Positions 47,025 to 55,058 of a stretch of 64,000 nucleotides of DNA are shown piece by piece. The notes beneath the pieces are model-generated. The model was not told where the DNA came from and made no database searches. It was given only the letters and a program-made list of their open reading frames with translations. The translations under genes and the position numbers were made by a program. Each line of letters opens with the position of its first letter. The first letter of the stretch is position 1. Source of the stretch: Pseudomonadota bacterium. GTDB taxonomy: Bacteria; Myxococcota; Myxococcia; Myxococcales; Myxococcaceae. The stretch lies in NCBI GenBank assembly GCA_023426545.1, contig JAFAAN010000016.1:72807-136806 (forward strand). The letters are read 5' to 3'.

Positions 47025-48043
47025 GCAGTCTTCCCGCCATCTCCGAGCTGACGCTCGACGCGCTCTCCCGCGAAGCCCACGGCCTGCGCGAGCGCCTCAA
47101 CCGGTTCCGGCTGGCGCTGGGCCGGCACTTCGTGGGCAAGCAGACGCTGGTGGATCTGATGACGGTGGCGGCGGTGGCGCAGGAGCCGCTGCTGCTGGTC
47201 GGCCCCCCGGGCACGGCCAAGTCGGACCTCGTGCTCAAGTTCCGGGATGCGCTGCGCATCCCCAATGAGGACTACTTCGAATACCTCCTGACGCGCTTCA
47301 CCGAGCCGTCGGAGGTGCTAGGGCCCATCGACATCAACCTGCTGCGCCAGGGGCGGTACATCCGGCGCGAGGGCGGCAAGCTGCCCACCGCGCGGCTCGT
47401 CTTCCTCGATGAGGTCTTCAAGGCCAGCTCCGCCATCCTCAACGCGCTGCTCACCGTCATCAACGAGCGCAAGTTCTACCAGGACGGCGTGCCACAACCC
47501 GTGCAGCTGAAGGTGCTTTTCGCCGCCACCAACGAGCTGCCCGAGCACGCGGAGCTGGGCGCGCTGAAGGACCGCTTCTGCCTCAAAGCCGCGTGCCGCC
47601 CCGTGCAGGACCGCTACTTCCTGGAGCTGCTGGACTCCGGCCTGGAGTCGCAGACGCACCGGGAGCTGAACCAGAAGCCCTGGGCGGAAGGACACGCCAC
47701 GCTGGAGGACGTGCTCAAGGCGCACCGCTACCTGACGCTGATGATGGGGCGGCGCGAGGTGGGCCCGGACGGCCGCGAGCTGAAGGACAGGGACTTGTTC
47801 TTCCGCGACGAGTTGCTTCGCGAGTTCCGCCGCGTGGTGCAGACGCTGACGCGCGAGGACGGCGTGTTCATCAGCGACCGCAAGCTGGTGAAGCTCTACC
47901 GGCTGCTGCGCACGCGGGCGTGGATCTTCCACGGTGGCGCGGTGGAGCGGCAGGACCTCCAGCTGCTCGCCTACCTGGGCGAGACGCGCGAGGAGATCGA
48001 CCTGCTGGAGGAGAAGGTGCCCCGGCTTCTGGGCCTCTCGTGA
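47021..48043 (+). CDS. MoxR-family AAA+ ATPase (RavA-like)
   Basis: 340 residues from ATG 47021 (ATGA overlap). Walker A GPPGTAKS (61-68, Lys67), Walker B LVFLDEVFKASSAILNALL (Asp130-Glu131), then NERKFYQDG and FAATNELPEHAELGALKDRF (sensor 1/arginine finger region). MoxR ATPases remodel or insert metal into partner proteins and normally pair with vWA proteins, as here: the vWA gene comes 7 bases later. The ATPase is complete. With FtsH in the same operon this gives two different AAA+ engines in one system, a hallmark of the ternary systems I recall. Confidence 0.93.
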   Translation: MSSLPAISELTLDALSREAHGLRERLNRFRLALGRHFVGKQTLVDLMTVAAVAQEPLLLVGPPGTAKSDLVLKFRDALRIPNEDYFEYLLTRFTEPSEVLGPIDINLLRQGRYIRREGGKLPTARLVFLDEVFKASSAILNALLTVINERKFYQDGVPQPVQLKVLFAATNELPEHAELGALKDRFCLKAACRPVQDRYFLELLDSGLESQTHRELNQKPWAEGHATLEDVLKAHRYLTLMMGRREVGPDGRELKDRDLFFRDELLREFRRVVQTLTREDGVFISDRKLVKLYRLLRTRAWIFHGGAVERQDLQLLAYLGETREEIDLLEEKVPRLLGLS

Positions 48044-48050
48044 GCCACGG

Positions 48051-49547
48051 ATGAGCATGGAGCCGGGAAGTCCCCAGGAGACGGAGCGCTGGCTGTGCGC
48101 GGGCCTGTGCCTGACGCGACAGGAGCGCCTCACGAGCGACACGCTGGCCATGGCGGCGCCCTGGCTCCTCGCCACGCTCGCGGAGTCGCCCACCCTGCCC
48201 CCGCCGGCCCTGGTCCCGGACATCGGGCGGCTCGTCTCGGGCATCCCGCTCGCGCCCTCGGCGCCCGTTGCGGACACGCTGCCCCGGCTGCACGCCGCTG
48301 TGCGCGCGTATGACGACCATGTCCTGGCGCGGTTGGCCGCCGAGCCCCACCTGGAGGCCGTGTCCGCGGCCCTGGCGCGGCTGCCTGAAGCGCTCCGGCC
48401 CCGTGGCGTCGCGTTCCTCGTCTCGCGGGTGCTGGCGCGCATGGGCTTCACGGCCGGGAACCCGGTGAGCCCCGGCCTGGCCCGGCGCGTCCTGGAGCGC
48501 CCACCCGCGGAGCTGCTCCAGGCCGGCTACACGGTCCTGCGCGAGCCCGGAGCGGGCAACGCCCTGGAGCGCCTCGCGGAAGGCTACGAAGCACTGGCCA
48601 GCGCGGCCCGGCGCGCGCACGCGCTGCTGGGGGACGCGGAGTCCTTCACGCTGGAGAACCTGGAGCACCTCCAGGGCAAGGCGCAGCGAATGGCCCTGGA
48701 GCAAGCGGTGGAGGCCGCGGAGGCCCTGTCGCGAGCCCTGCCGCCCAGGCTGCGCGCTCGCCCGGTGAGCATCGCCCCTGTGCCCACGGCCCTGGAGGAC
48801 GAAGCGGCCTTCCCGCTGGGCGGCTTCTCCTCCGTCTCCAACGTCGGCAGCCTGGAGAACCTCGTCACCTCCGAGCTCGTCTACATGGAGGACGCGCCGG
48901 ACCTGGACCTCTTCGACATGCGCTACGTGGAGGGCGAGCTGCTCTACTACACCCGCGACGAGAGCATCTCCGTGCGGCGCCGGCGCATCATCACCTTCGT
49001 ACTGCCCCCTGGGCTGGTGGACGCGCGCGTGAAGGACGCTGGCGTCCGCTGGCAGCGCGTGGTGGTGGCGCTGGGCCTGTTGCTCTGCCTCGTGCGGCGG
49101 CTCTCGCTCTGGCTCGGCAGCGAAGACCTCCTCTTCCGCATCGTCTTCCTGCACGCCGGCCACGGCGCGGCGGCCCTGGACGCGGAGCGGGGCCTCTGCG
49201 AGCTGCTCCTTCGCGAGTGGCGGGCCCGCGGAACGGTGGAGGTCCTCACCGCCGCCTCGCTGGAGGCAGTCCTGGACTCGGCGGAGCTGGGCGCGAAGCG
49301 GGCGCGTGTGGACGTGGTGCTGCTCGGCGCGGGCAGTCAAGTCGAGAGCGTGTTCCCTCATACGTCCCCACGCGTGGGGTTGCACCTGCTGGACCTGGGT
49401 GGTCCCTCGCCGTCCCTTCGAGTCGTCCGGGACGGGCGCGAAGTCCCGGATTCGAGAAAGTCGGAGACCTCCTTTGAGGCCGGCACCAGCGAGCCATGGA
49501 CGGCCTGGATGGGCGTGACACTTGAGCTTGCGCGAGGGCTTCTCTAG
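48051..49547 (+). CDS. vWA-like protein with degenerate metal site, partner of the MoxR ATPase
   Basis: 498 residues from ATG 48051; a longer frame to 47934 overlaps MoxR and lacks support. N-terminal half helical (LAPSAPVADTLPRLHAAVRAYDDHVLARLAAEP). The C-terminal half, from about residue 265, looks like a von Willebrand A fold: LFDMRYVEGELLYYTRDESI, SVRRRRIITFVLPPGLVDARV, RWQRVVVALGLLLCLVRRLS, FRIVFLHAGHGAAALDAERGL, RARVDVVLLGAGSQVESVF. The MIDAS DxSxS is missing (LPPGL at the expected place), so metal-dependent binding is unlikely. It is the last gene of the operon; the WGR/LRR gene follows by 51 bp. Confidence 0.8.
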   Translation: MSMEPGSPQETERWLCAGLCLTRQERLTSDTLAMAAPWLLATLAESPTLPPPALVPDIGRLVSGIPLAPSAPVADTLPRLHAAVRAYDDHVLARLAAEPHLEAVSAALARLPEALRPRGVAFLVSRVLARMGFTAGNPVSPGLARRVLERPPAELLQAGYTVLREPGAGNALERLAEGYEALASAARRAHALLGDAESFTLENLEHLQGKAQRMALEQAVEAAEALSRALPPRLRARPVSIAPVPTALEDEAAFPLGGFSSVSNVGSLENLVTSELVYMEDAPDLDLFDMRYVEGELLYYTRDESISVRRRRIITFVLPPGLVDARVKDAGVRWQRVVVALGLLLCLVRRLSLWLGSEDLLFRIVFLHAGHGAAALDAERGLCELLLREWRARGTVEVLTAASLEAVLDSAELGAKRARVDVVLLGAGSQVESVFPHTSPRVGLHLLDLGGPSPSLRVVRDGREVPDSRKSETSFEAGTSEPWTAWMGVTLELARGLL

Positions 49548-49598
49548 CGTCCGAACTCATCACGCGCCCAGCTCGGCGCAAAGGACGAAGGACGGGCC

Positions 49599-50954
49599 AT
49601 GCCGCGGTACGAGTTCAAGGAAGGCAGCTCCAACAAGTTCTGGGAGATCACCCTCTCCGGCAACAGCTTCACGACGCGCTGGGGCCGCATCGGCACCGAC
49701 GGCCAGGAGAAGACGCAGACCTTCGGCTCGCCCGCCGAGGCCCAGAAGGAGTACGACAAGCTCGTCCGCGAGAAGGAGAAGAAGGGCTACGTCATCGAAG
49801 GCAAGGGCGAGGACGACGAGGGCGGTGGCGACGAAGGCGCCGAGGCCGCCTCCAACCCCGAGCTGGAAGCCGCCATCCTCGCGGACCCGGACAACGTGGA
49901 CGCGTACCTCGTCTACGGCGACTGGCTCCAGAGCCAGGGCGACCCGCGCGGCGAGCTCATCGCCCTCCAGCACGCGGCCTCGCAGGCCTCCGGCACCGAG
50001 GCCAGCGACCTCAAGCGCAAGGCCACCGCGCTCATCAAGAAGCACCAGTCGCTGCTGCTCGGCGAGCTGGCGGACGCGGTGAAGACGGAGGACCTCTCGG
50101 TTCAGTGGCACCTGGGCTTCATCCGCTCCGCGCGCCTGGCTCAGAAGGACTACGACTCCGGCCGCGATATCGCCGAGGCCGCGCGGCAGTTGCTCGCCCT
50201 CCCCTCCGCCCGCTTCCTGCGCAGCCTCACCCTCGGCATGGCGAACTACGATGGCGAGAACGAGTACGGCGAGGTCGTCCGCGCGCTCACGGAGTCCGGT
50301 GGCTCCAAGACGCTCCAGAACCTCTTCATCGGCGACTTCGAGTACCCCGACGAAACGGAGATCTCCTGGACGCACCTGTCGGACATCTCGGGGCTGCTGA
50401 AGGTGCTTCCCAACCTGCGCACGCTCCGGCTGCGCGGCGCTTCGCTGGAGCTGGGAGACATCGACCTGCCCGAGCTGCGCGAGTTCACGGTGGAGACGGG
50501 CGGCCTGCCGCTGTCTGCCGTCAAGTCCATCGCCAACGCGAAGTGGCCGAAGCTGGAGCGGCTGGAGATCTGGTTCGGCAGCGAGAACTACGGCGCGGAG
50601 GGCGGCGTGGAGGACATCCAGCCCATCCTCGACGGCAAGGGCCTGCCGAACCTGAAGCAGCTCGGCCTTCGCAACGCCGAGTTCGTGGACGAACTCTGCA
50701 AGGTACTGCCCTCCGCGAAGGTGCTGCCGCAGCTGGAGAAGCTGGACCTGTCCATGGGCACCATGTCGGATGAGGGCGCGCAGGTGTTGATCGACCACGC
50801 GGCGGCCTTCGCCCACCTCAAGCAGCTCGACGTCACCGAGAACACCCTGACGGACGAGGGCCAGGCGCTGCTACCCAAGGCGATTCCTCACGCCAACGTG
50901 GGCAACCAGCGCGAATACGAAGAGGACTACCGCTACGCCGCGGTGGGCGAGTAG
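49599..50954 (+). CDS. WGR plus leucine-rich repeat protein (STM4015-like position)
   Basis: 451 residues. Residues 1-70 are a WGR domain (FKEGSSNKFWEITLSGNSFTTRWGRIGTDGQ, then EYDKLVREKEKKGY), known from PARP-type and MolR-like proteins. After an acidic linker comes a TIGR02996-like segment (DNVDAYLVYGDWLQSQGDPRGELIALQHAASQ, about 105-140), a myxobacterial repeat-companion domain. The rest is leucine-rich repeats (LRTLRLRGASLELGDIDLPELREF, LERLEIWFG, LKQLGLRNAEF, LEKLDLSMG, LKQLDVTEN). Protein-binding role likely. It precedes the ATP-grasp gene by 6 bp. In the STM4011-4015 cassette the fifth member is an LRR protein; this matches by position and LRR, while WGR/TIGR02996 is extra. Confidence 0.85.
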   Translation: MPRYEFKEGSSNKFWEITLSGNSFTTRWGRIGTDGQEKTQTFGSPAEAQKEYDKLVREKEKKGYVIEGKGEDDEGGGDEGAEAASNPELEAAILADPDNVDAYLVYGDWLQSQGDPRGELIALQHAASQASGTEASDLKRKATALIKKHQSLLLGELADAVKTEDLSVQWHLGFIRSARLAQKDYDSGRDIAEAARQLLALPSARFLRSLTLGMANYDGENEYGEVVRALTESGGSKTLQNLFIGDFEYPDETEISWTHLSDISGLLKVLPNLRTLRLRGASLELGDIDLPELREFTVETGGLPLSAVKSIANAKWPKLERLEIWFGSENYGAEGGVEDIQPILDGKGLPNLKQLGLRNAEFVDELCKVLPSAKVLPQLEKLDLSMGTMSDEGAQVLIDHAAAFAHLKQLDVTENTLTDEGQALLPKAIPHANVGNQREYEEDYRYAAVGE

Positions 50955-50960
50955 TCCGGC

Positions 50961-52163
50961 ATGAAGGGCGCGCCGCCGTTCATCCTCATCGGCAACGCGG
51001 AGAACCGGCGCGTCACCCTCTTCCAGGAGGCCCTGGTGCGGCAGGGGCTCCCCCCCGCCCACGTCGTGCCGTGGCGGGAGCTGCTGACGACACCGGGCCT
51101 GCTGGCGGACCTGCCGGACTCCGAGGCGCTGGTCCGCATCGATGCCACCGGTGAGAGCTGGGAGGTGGAGAAGGCCCTGCTCAAGCGGGGCTACCCGGAC
51201 GCAGTGGGCCTGGGCTGCTCCGTCCTGACGCCGGAGGAGGTGGACCGCCTGCCCGTGGACTACGGCCGCATTCTCGCCCCCCGGCAGCACCACCTGGGCT
51301 TCCTGCGAGTCCTCTCGGAGCTGGAGGCCATCTTCGCGGAGCATCCTCGCTGGCGCGTGCTCCAGCAGCCCTCCGCCATCGCGGACCTCTTCGACAAGCG
51401 CATCACCTCCCGGCGCTACGCCGCGCTGGGCGTCCCCGTCCCCGAGCCGCTGGACGGCGTCAAGAACGTGGACTCGCTCCGGCAACGAATGCGGGAGGAG
51501 GACTGCCGCGAGGTGTTCGTGAAGGTGTCCTGTGGCTCCTCCGCGTCGTGCCTCGGCATCTTCCGGCGAGGCCGCTCGGCGGACACGCTGACCACCACCA
51601 TCGAGGTGGCCCCGACGGGCTGGTACAACTCGTTGAAGGTGCGCCGCATCGAGACGCCCGAGCAGGTGGATGACCTCCTGACGTTCCTGCTCAACGAGGG
51701 CTCACAGGTCGAGCGCGCGATTCCCAAGGCCCGCCTGGGGGGTGACTACTTCGATTGCCGGGTGTTGATGGTCCGGGGTGAGCCCGCCTTCACCGTGGTG
51801 CGGCAGAGCCAGCGCCCCATCACCAATCTGCACCTGGGCGGCTGGCGCGGAGACCTGGAGGACTTCCACGCGGAGGTGCCCTCGAACGAGCTCGCGGACG
51901 CCCTGGAGAGCTGCCGCACCGTGGCCCGCGCGCATGACTGCCTGCATGTGGGCATCGACCTCATGTACGAGGAGTACTTCACCGGGCACCGCGTCCTGGA
52001 AGCCAACGCCTTCGGAGACCTGCTCCCCAACCTGCGGCGGGACGGGCTCACCGTCTACGAGTGGGAGATACGCGAAGCGCTCCGCGAGAATCCGTCCGGG
52101 ACGCGCTCCAGGATGCCCGAGCCGAAGACGCGGTCCAGCTCCAGGTACTCGAGGTGGACGTAG
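50961..52163 (+). CDS. ATP-grasp protein, STM4014-like
   Basis: 400 residues. N-terminal domain FILIGNAENRRVTLFQEALVRQGLPP; ATP-grasp core with FDKRITSRRYAALGVPVPEPL, CREVFVKVSCGSSASCLGIFRRG, and a late acidic pair in CLHVGIDLMYEEYFTGHRVLEANAFGDLLPNL, as in carboxylate-amine ligases. It would join a carboxylate to an amine or thiol using ATP, but no acceptor is evident. With the LRR gene before it and the radical SAM pair convergent after it, it fits the STM4014 family of an orphan cassette. The last 109 bases overlap the 3' end of the STM4011-like gene on the other strand. Confidence 0.82.
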   Translation: MKGAPPFILIGNAENRRVTLFQEALVRQGLPPAHVVPWRELLTTPGLLADLPDSEALVRIDATGESWEVEKALLKRGYPDAVGLGCSVLTPEEVDRLPVDYGRILAPRQHHLGFLRVLSELEAIFAEHPRWRVLQQPSAIADLFDKRITSRRYAALGVPVPEPLDGVKNVDSLRQRMREEDCREVFVKVSCGSSASCLGIFRRGRSADTLTTTIEVAPTGWYNSLKVRRIETPEQVDDLLTFLLNEGSQVERAIPKARLGGDYFDCRVLMVRGEPAFTVVRQSQRPITNLHLGGWRGDLEDFHAEVPSNELADALESCRTVARAHDCLHVGIDLMYEEYFTGHRVLEANAFGDLLPNLRRDGLTVYEWEIREALRENPSGTRSRMPEPKTRSSSRYSRWT

Positions 52164-52939
52164 CCGATGTGGCAGCCACAGGTCTGCTTCGCGCACGGGC
52201 GGGGCTTCAGCGCGGAGTCGAAATCCGGCGCGTAGATGTTGCCGATGGGCTCCTCGATGAAGTGACACCGCCGCGCCGTGCCCTCTCCATCCACGGAGAT
52301 GACGGACTCCCCTCCCCGGCACGCGCGTCCGAAGCTCGGGTGGCGCGTGTTGTTCACCGGGAAGAGCGGGTCCAGCCGGGTGAAGCGCGCGAGGTCCTCC
52401 GCCGTGTACGGCTCCTCCTGCCCGTCCTTCACCGCGTTGATCCACAGGTAGGTGTCCGGAGGCAGCTCGGCGCGCAGGGCCTCGGCCTCCTCGGCGAAGC
52501 GCCGGAAGCCCACGACGCCCACGCTGTGACGCACGCCGAGCTCCGTCAGCTTCGCGCACTGGGCCAGGAAGCGGTGCCGCTTCGTCCACTCCGGGTGGTA
52601 CGTGGCCCAGATGCCCAACTTGTCCGCGCGTGCCTGGGCCACCCAGTCCAGCTTGCAGGACAGGTTCGTCTGGACGGCCAGCCGCTCCACGTGTGGCAGA
52701 TGTGACAGCCGGGCCAGCGCCTGCTGATACCAGGGCCAGATGAGCGCCTCGCCCCAGGGCGTGAAGAACACGGACACCGTGTCCTGCGTCCGCGCCTCCA
52801 CCCACGCGACGAAGCGCTCCAGGTCCGCGCGGTCCTTCGCCAGCTCCTCGTCCGTGTGCTTCCACTTGCCGAAGGGACAGTACTCGCAGCCGTAGTTGCA
52901 GCTCGACAGCGGCCCCCGATAGAGCACGGTGAGCTTCAT
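52055..52939 (-). CDS. Radical SAM protein, STM4011 family
   Basis: 294 residues. Radical SAM motif near the N-terminus, C14-x3-C18-x2-C21 in LYRGPLSSCNYGCEYCPFGKW, then VFFTPWGEALIWPWYQQALARLS and LAVQTNLSCKLDWV. The C-terminal part has more cysteines (RACRGGESVISVDGEGTARRC and CAKQTCGC), likely an auxiliary SPASM/Twitch-type iron-sulfur cluster. So it is a complete two-cluster radical SAM enzyme, of the sort that modifies peptides or nucleotides. Starts in an ATGA overlap with the STM4012-like gene, hence coupled. Substrate unknown. Confidence 0.88.
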   Translation of the reverse strand: MKLTVLYRGPLSSCNYGCEYCPFGKWKHTDEELAKDRADLERFVAWVEARTQDTVSVFFTPWGEALIWPWYQQALARLSHLPHVERLAVQTNLSCKLDWVAQARADKLGIWATYHPEWTKRHRFLAQCAKLTELGVRHSVGVVGFRRFAEEAEALRAELPPDTYLWINAVKDGQEEPYTAEDLARFTRLDPLFPVNNTRHPSFGRACRGGESVISVDGEGTARRCHFIEEPIGNIYAPDFDSALKPRPCAKQTCGCHIGYVHLEYLELDRVFGSGILERVPDGFSRSASRISHS

Positions 52940-54252
52940 CGCCAGGCGTACTCCTTCATCATCGCCTGCACCTGCTCGGAGTGCAGCCAGGGGCCAATCA
53001 AGTCCGAGCGCTCCACACCCGCGGGCGTGAGCCGCACCAGGCCCCCATCCTGCCGCGCCAGCCCGTGGGCCTCCAGCTCCGCGAGCTCGGGGAAGTCCTC
53101 CAGCGCATCGGTGCAGAAGCGCTGACGGTAGGCGGACAGGTCCACGCCGTCCGCCAGCAGGGACAACAGCATGAAGCGCCGGCGCCGCTCCTCGGCGTCC
53201 AGGCGGAAGCCGTAGCCCACCTCACCGAAGGAGGCCTCGGTCCGCTCGCTGTAGGACTGGATGATGGTGCGCACTTCCCGCGAGCCCACCGCGTACTCGG
53301 ACGAGTAATGCACCGCGCCCGTGTACGAGCGCGCGCCGCAGCCCAGTCCCACCATGCCGTCCTCCTGGCAGCGGTACACCGGGCCGCCCGCGCCCGGAGC
53401 ATGGCTCGCGCGGAACATGCGCATGGAGACCTGTGAGTAGCCCTGTGACAGGAGGAAGTCGCGGCCCACGCGGTAGAGCGACAGGCGCAGGTCATCCCAG
53501 GCACGCGCCTTCTTGCCCAGGAAGGTCAGCGGCCGGACATAGAGCGGATAGAGGTAGATTTCCTCGGGCGCGAAGCGCAGCGCGGCGCGCAGCGAGTAGA
53601 GGAAGCTCTCCTCCGTCTGGCCCTCCATGCCGTAGATGAGGTCCAGGTTCAGCGTGGGGAACCCCGTGGAGCGGATGAGGTCCAGCGCGGCCTCCACCTG
53701 CGCCGTCTTCTGCGGACGCTTCACCGCGGCCACCTCCGCCTCGATGAAGCTCTGGATGCCCATGCTCACCCGGTCCGTGCCGCGCGAACGCAGCACCTGG
53801 AGCTTCTGCGCGTCCACCGTCTCCGGCGATACCTCCACGGACATGGGGATGTTCTTCAGGTCCGCGCCCATGACGTCCTCGGTCAGGTCGAACACGGTGT
53901 TCAACCCCGCCGCGTCCAGCAGCGTCGGCGTGCCACCGCCAATGGCGGCCCGGGCGAACGTCGCCGTGCCCAGCGCCTCCTTCACCCGCCGCGTCTCGCG
54001 AGCCAGCGCCCCCAGGTACCCATCCACCACGTCCTGCCTCGGCCCGGCGGCGGTGAAGAGGTTGCAGAAGCCACAGCGCATCTCACAGAAGGGCACGTGG
54101 ACGTAGAGGAACAGCGCGTCGCGGCGCTCCTCCGCCCAGACGGACTCCAGCGAGAGCGCGGGCGTGAAGGGCCGGTAGGCCGTCTTGTGTGGGTAGCCGT
54201 AGAGGTACGCCACGTAGGGCGACCCTTCGAGCATCTGCTCCAGGCGCGTCAT
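52936..54252 (-). CDS. Radical SAM protein, STM4012 family (HemW-like)
   Basis: 438 residues from ATG 54252 in an ATGA overlap with the STM4013-like gene. Fe-S motif CEMRCGFCNLFTA (C-x3-C-x2-C) in ALFLYVHVPFCEMRCGFCN, then IGGGTPTLLDAAGL, EVSPETVDAQKL, GTDRVSMGIQSFIEAEV, TLNLDLIYGMEGQT and VYRCQEDGMVGLGCGARSYTG, all as in HemN/HemW coproporphyrinogen-dehydrogenase-like proteins. It is not hemN: its neighbours place it in the STM4011-4015 cassette. The two radical SAM enzymes probably act on one substrate in turn. Confidence 0.9.
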   Translation of the reverse strand: MTRLEQMLEGSPYVAYLYGYPHKTAYRPFTPALSLESVWAEERRDALFLYVHVPFCEMRCGFCNLFTAAGPRQDVVDGYLGALARETRRVKEALGTATFARAAIGGGTPTLLDAAGLNTVFDLTEDVMGADLKNIPMSVEVSPETVDAQKLQVLRSRGTDRVSMGIQSFIEAEVAAVKRPQKTAQVEAALDLIRSTGFPTLNLDLIYGMEGQTEESFLYSLRAALRFAPEEIYLYPLYVRPLTFLGKKARAWDDLRLSLYRVGRDFLLSQGYSQVSMRMFRASHAPGAGGPVYRCQEDGMVGLGCGARSYTGAVHYSSEYAVGSREVRTIIQSYSERTEASFGEVGYGFRLDAEERRRRFMLLSLLADGVDLSAYRQRFCTDALEDFPELAELEAHGLARQDGGLVRLTPAGVERSDLIGPWLHSEQVQAMMKEYAWR

Positions 54253-55058
54253 GGTGCGGTTTCTCGAGGTAGCGGGAATGCTGCGTAGGGCACCGTCCAC
54301 ACCACCGGGTGAGCCAGGCGGTGGCCGGTGAAGCCGTCCTCGCCGTAGGCGGTGCCGTGGTCCGAGCAGACGATGCAGAAGGCGGGCCCCCGACGCCGCA
54401 GGGCGGCGAACAACGGCGGGAGCTGCGAGTCCACGTACTCCAGCGCCGCGGCGTGCGACTCGCGCGAGTCCTCCGTGGCGCCGGGGAGGTAGTGGCGGTT
54501 CGGCTGGTGCAGCGCCGACACGTTGAGGAAGAGGAAGACGCGCTGCTCGCGGGGCAGCGCCTCCAGTCGCTGAACGGCCAGCGCCACCTGATGCTCCGTG
54601 GAGCGAGGGTCCGTCACGCCCAGCTCGGGGCTCCAGTGGCTCTCCGCGAAGAGGCCCGGCAACACGTTGCCCAGCGGGTTCTTCTTGTTGAAGAAGCCCA
54701 CGCCGCCGATGCAGACGGAGTGATAGCCGCGGCCGGCGAGCCCGGTGACGAGGTCCGGCGCGTCCAGCACGCAGGTGCCCGGTGCCGTCGTCTCACTGCC
54801 CTCGAAGCGCATCGCGAACAGGCGGGGGTGACGGCCGGGTGTGGCGGGCGTGGGCAGGAAGCCCGCGAAGAAGGCGTGGTGCGCCGCGTAGGTGAAGCTG
54901 GCGGGGGAATGCCGCGGCTCCCACCGTCCCCCAGGCAGCAGCGCGGTGAGGTTCGGCGTTCGGCCCTCGGAGCAAAGCGCCTCCGCCACGTCGTAGCGCA
55001 GGGTGTCCAGGGTGATGAAGAGCAGGTCGTGCGTGCCGACCACCGCGTTCATGTCCAT
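54249..55058 (-). CDS. Sulfatase/alkaline phosphatase-fold hydrolase, STM4013 family
   Basis: 269 residues from ATG 55058; ATG 55052 (in an ATGA overlap with the HAD stop) is the alternative. The fold signature is LLFITLDTLRYDVAEALCSEG (metal Asp and nucleophile Thr/Ser region), FTYAAHHAFFAGFLP, and VCSDHGTAYGEDGFTGHRLAH with the conserved DHG metal site. It likely hydrolyses a phosphate or sulfate ester or transfers one; the catalytic residue type is not certain. Coupled on both sides, within HAD - STM4013 - STM4012 - STM4011. Confidence 0.87.
   Translation of the reverse strand: MDMNAVVGTHDLLFITLDTLRYDVAEALCSEGRTPNLTALLPGGRWEPRHSPASFTYAAHHAFFAGFLPTPATPGRHPRLFAMRFEGSETTAPGTCVLDAPDLVTGLAGRGYHSVCIGGVGFFNKKNPLGNVLPGLFAESHWSPELGVTDPRSTEHQVALAVQRLEALPREQRVFLFLNVSALHQPNRHYLPGATEDSRESHAAALEYVDSQLPPLFAALRRRGPAFCIVCSDHGTAYGEDGFTGHRLAHPVVWTVPYAAFPLPRETAP

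Noticed and set aside
52936..54252. Calling the HemW-like radical SAM protein hemN
   Set aside because: No heme genes nearby; gene order and coupling place it in the STM4011-4015-like cassette.
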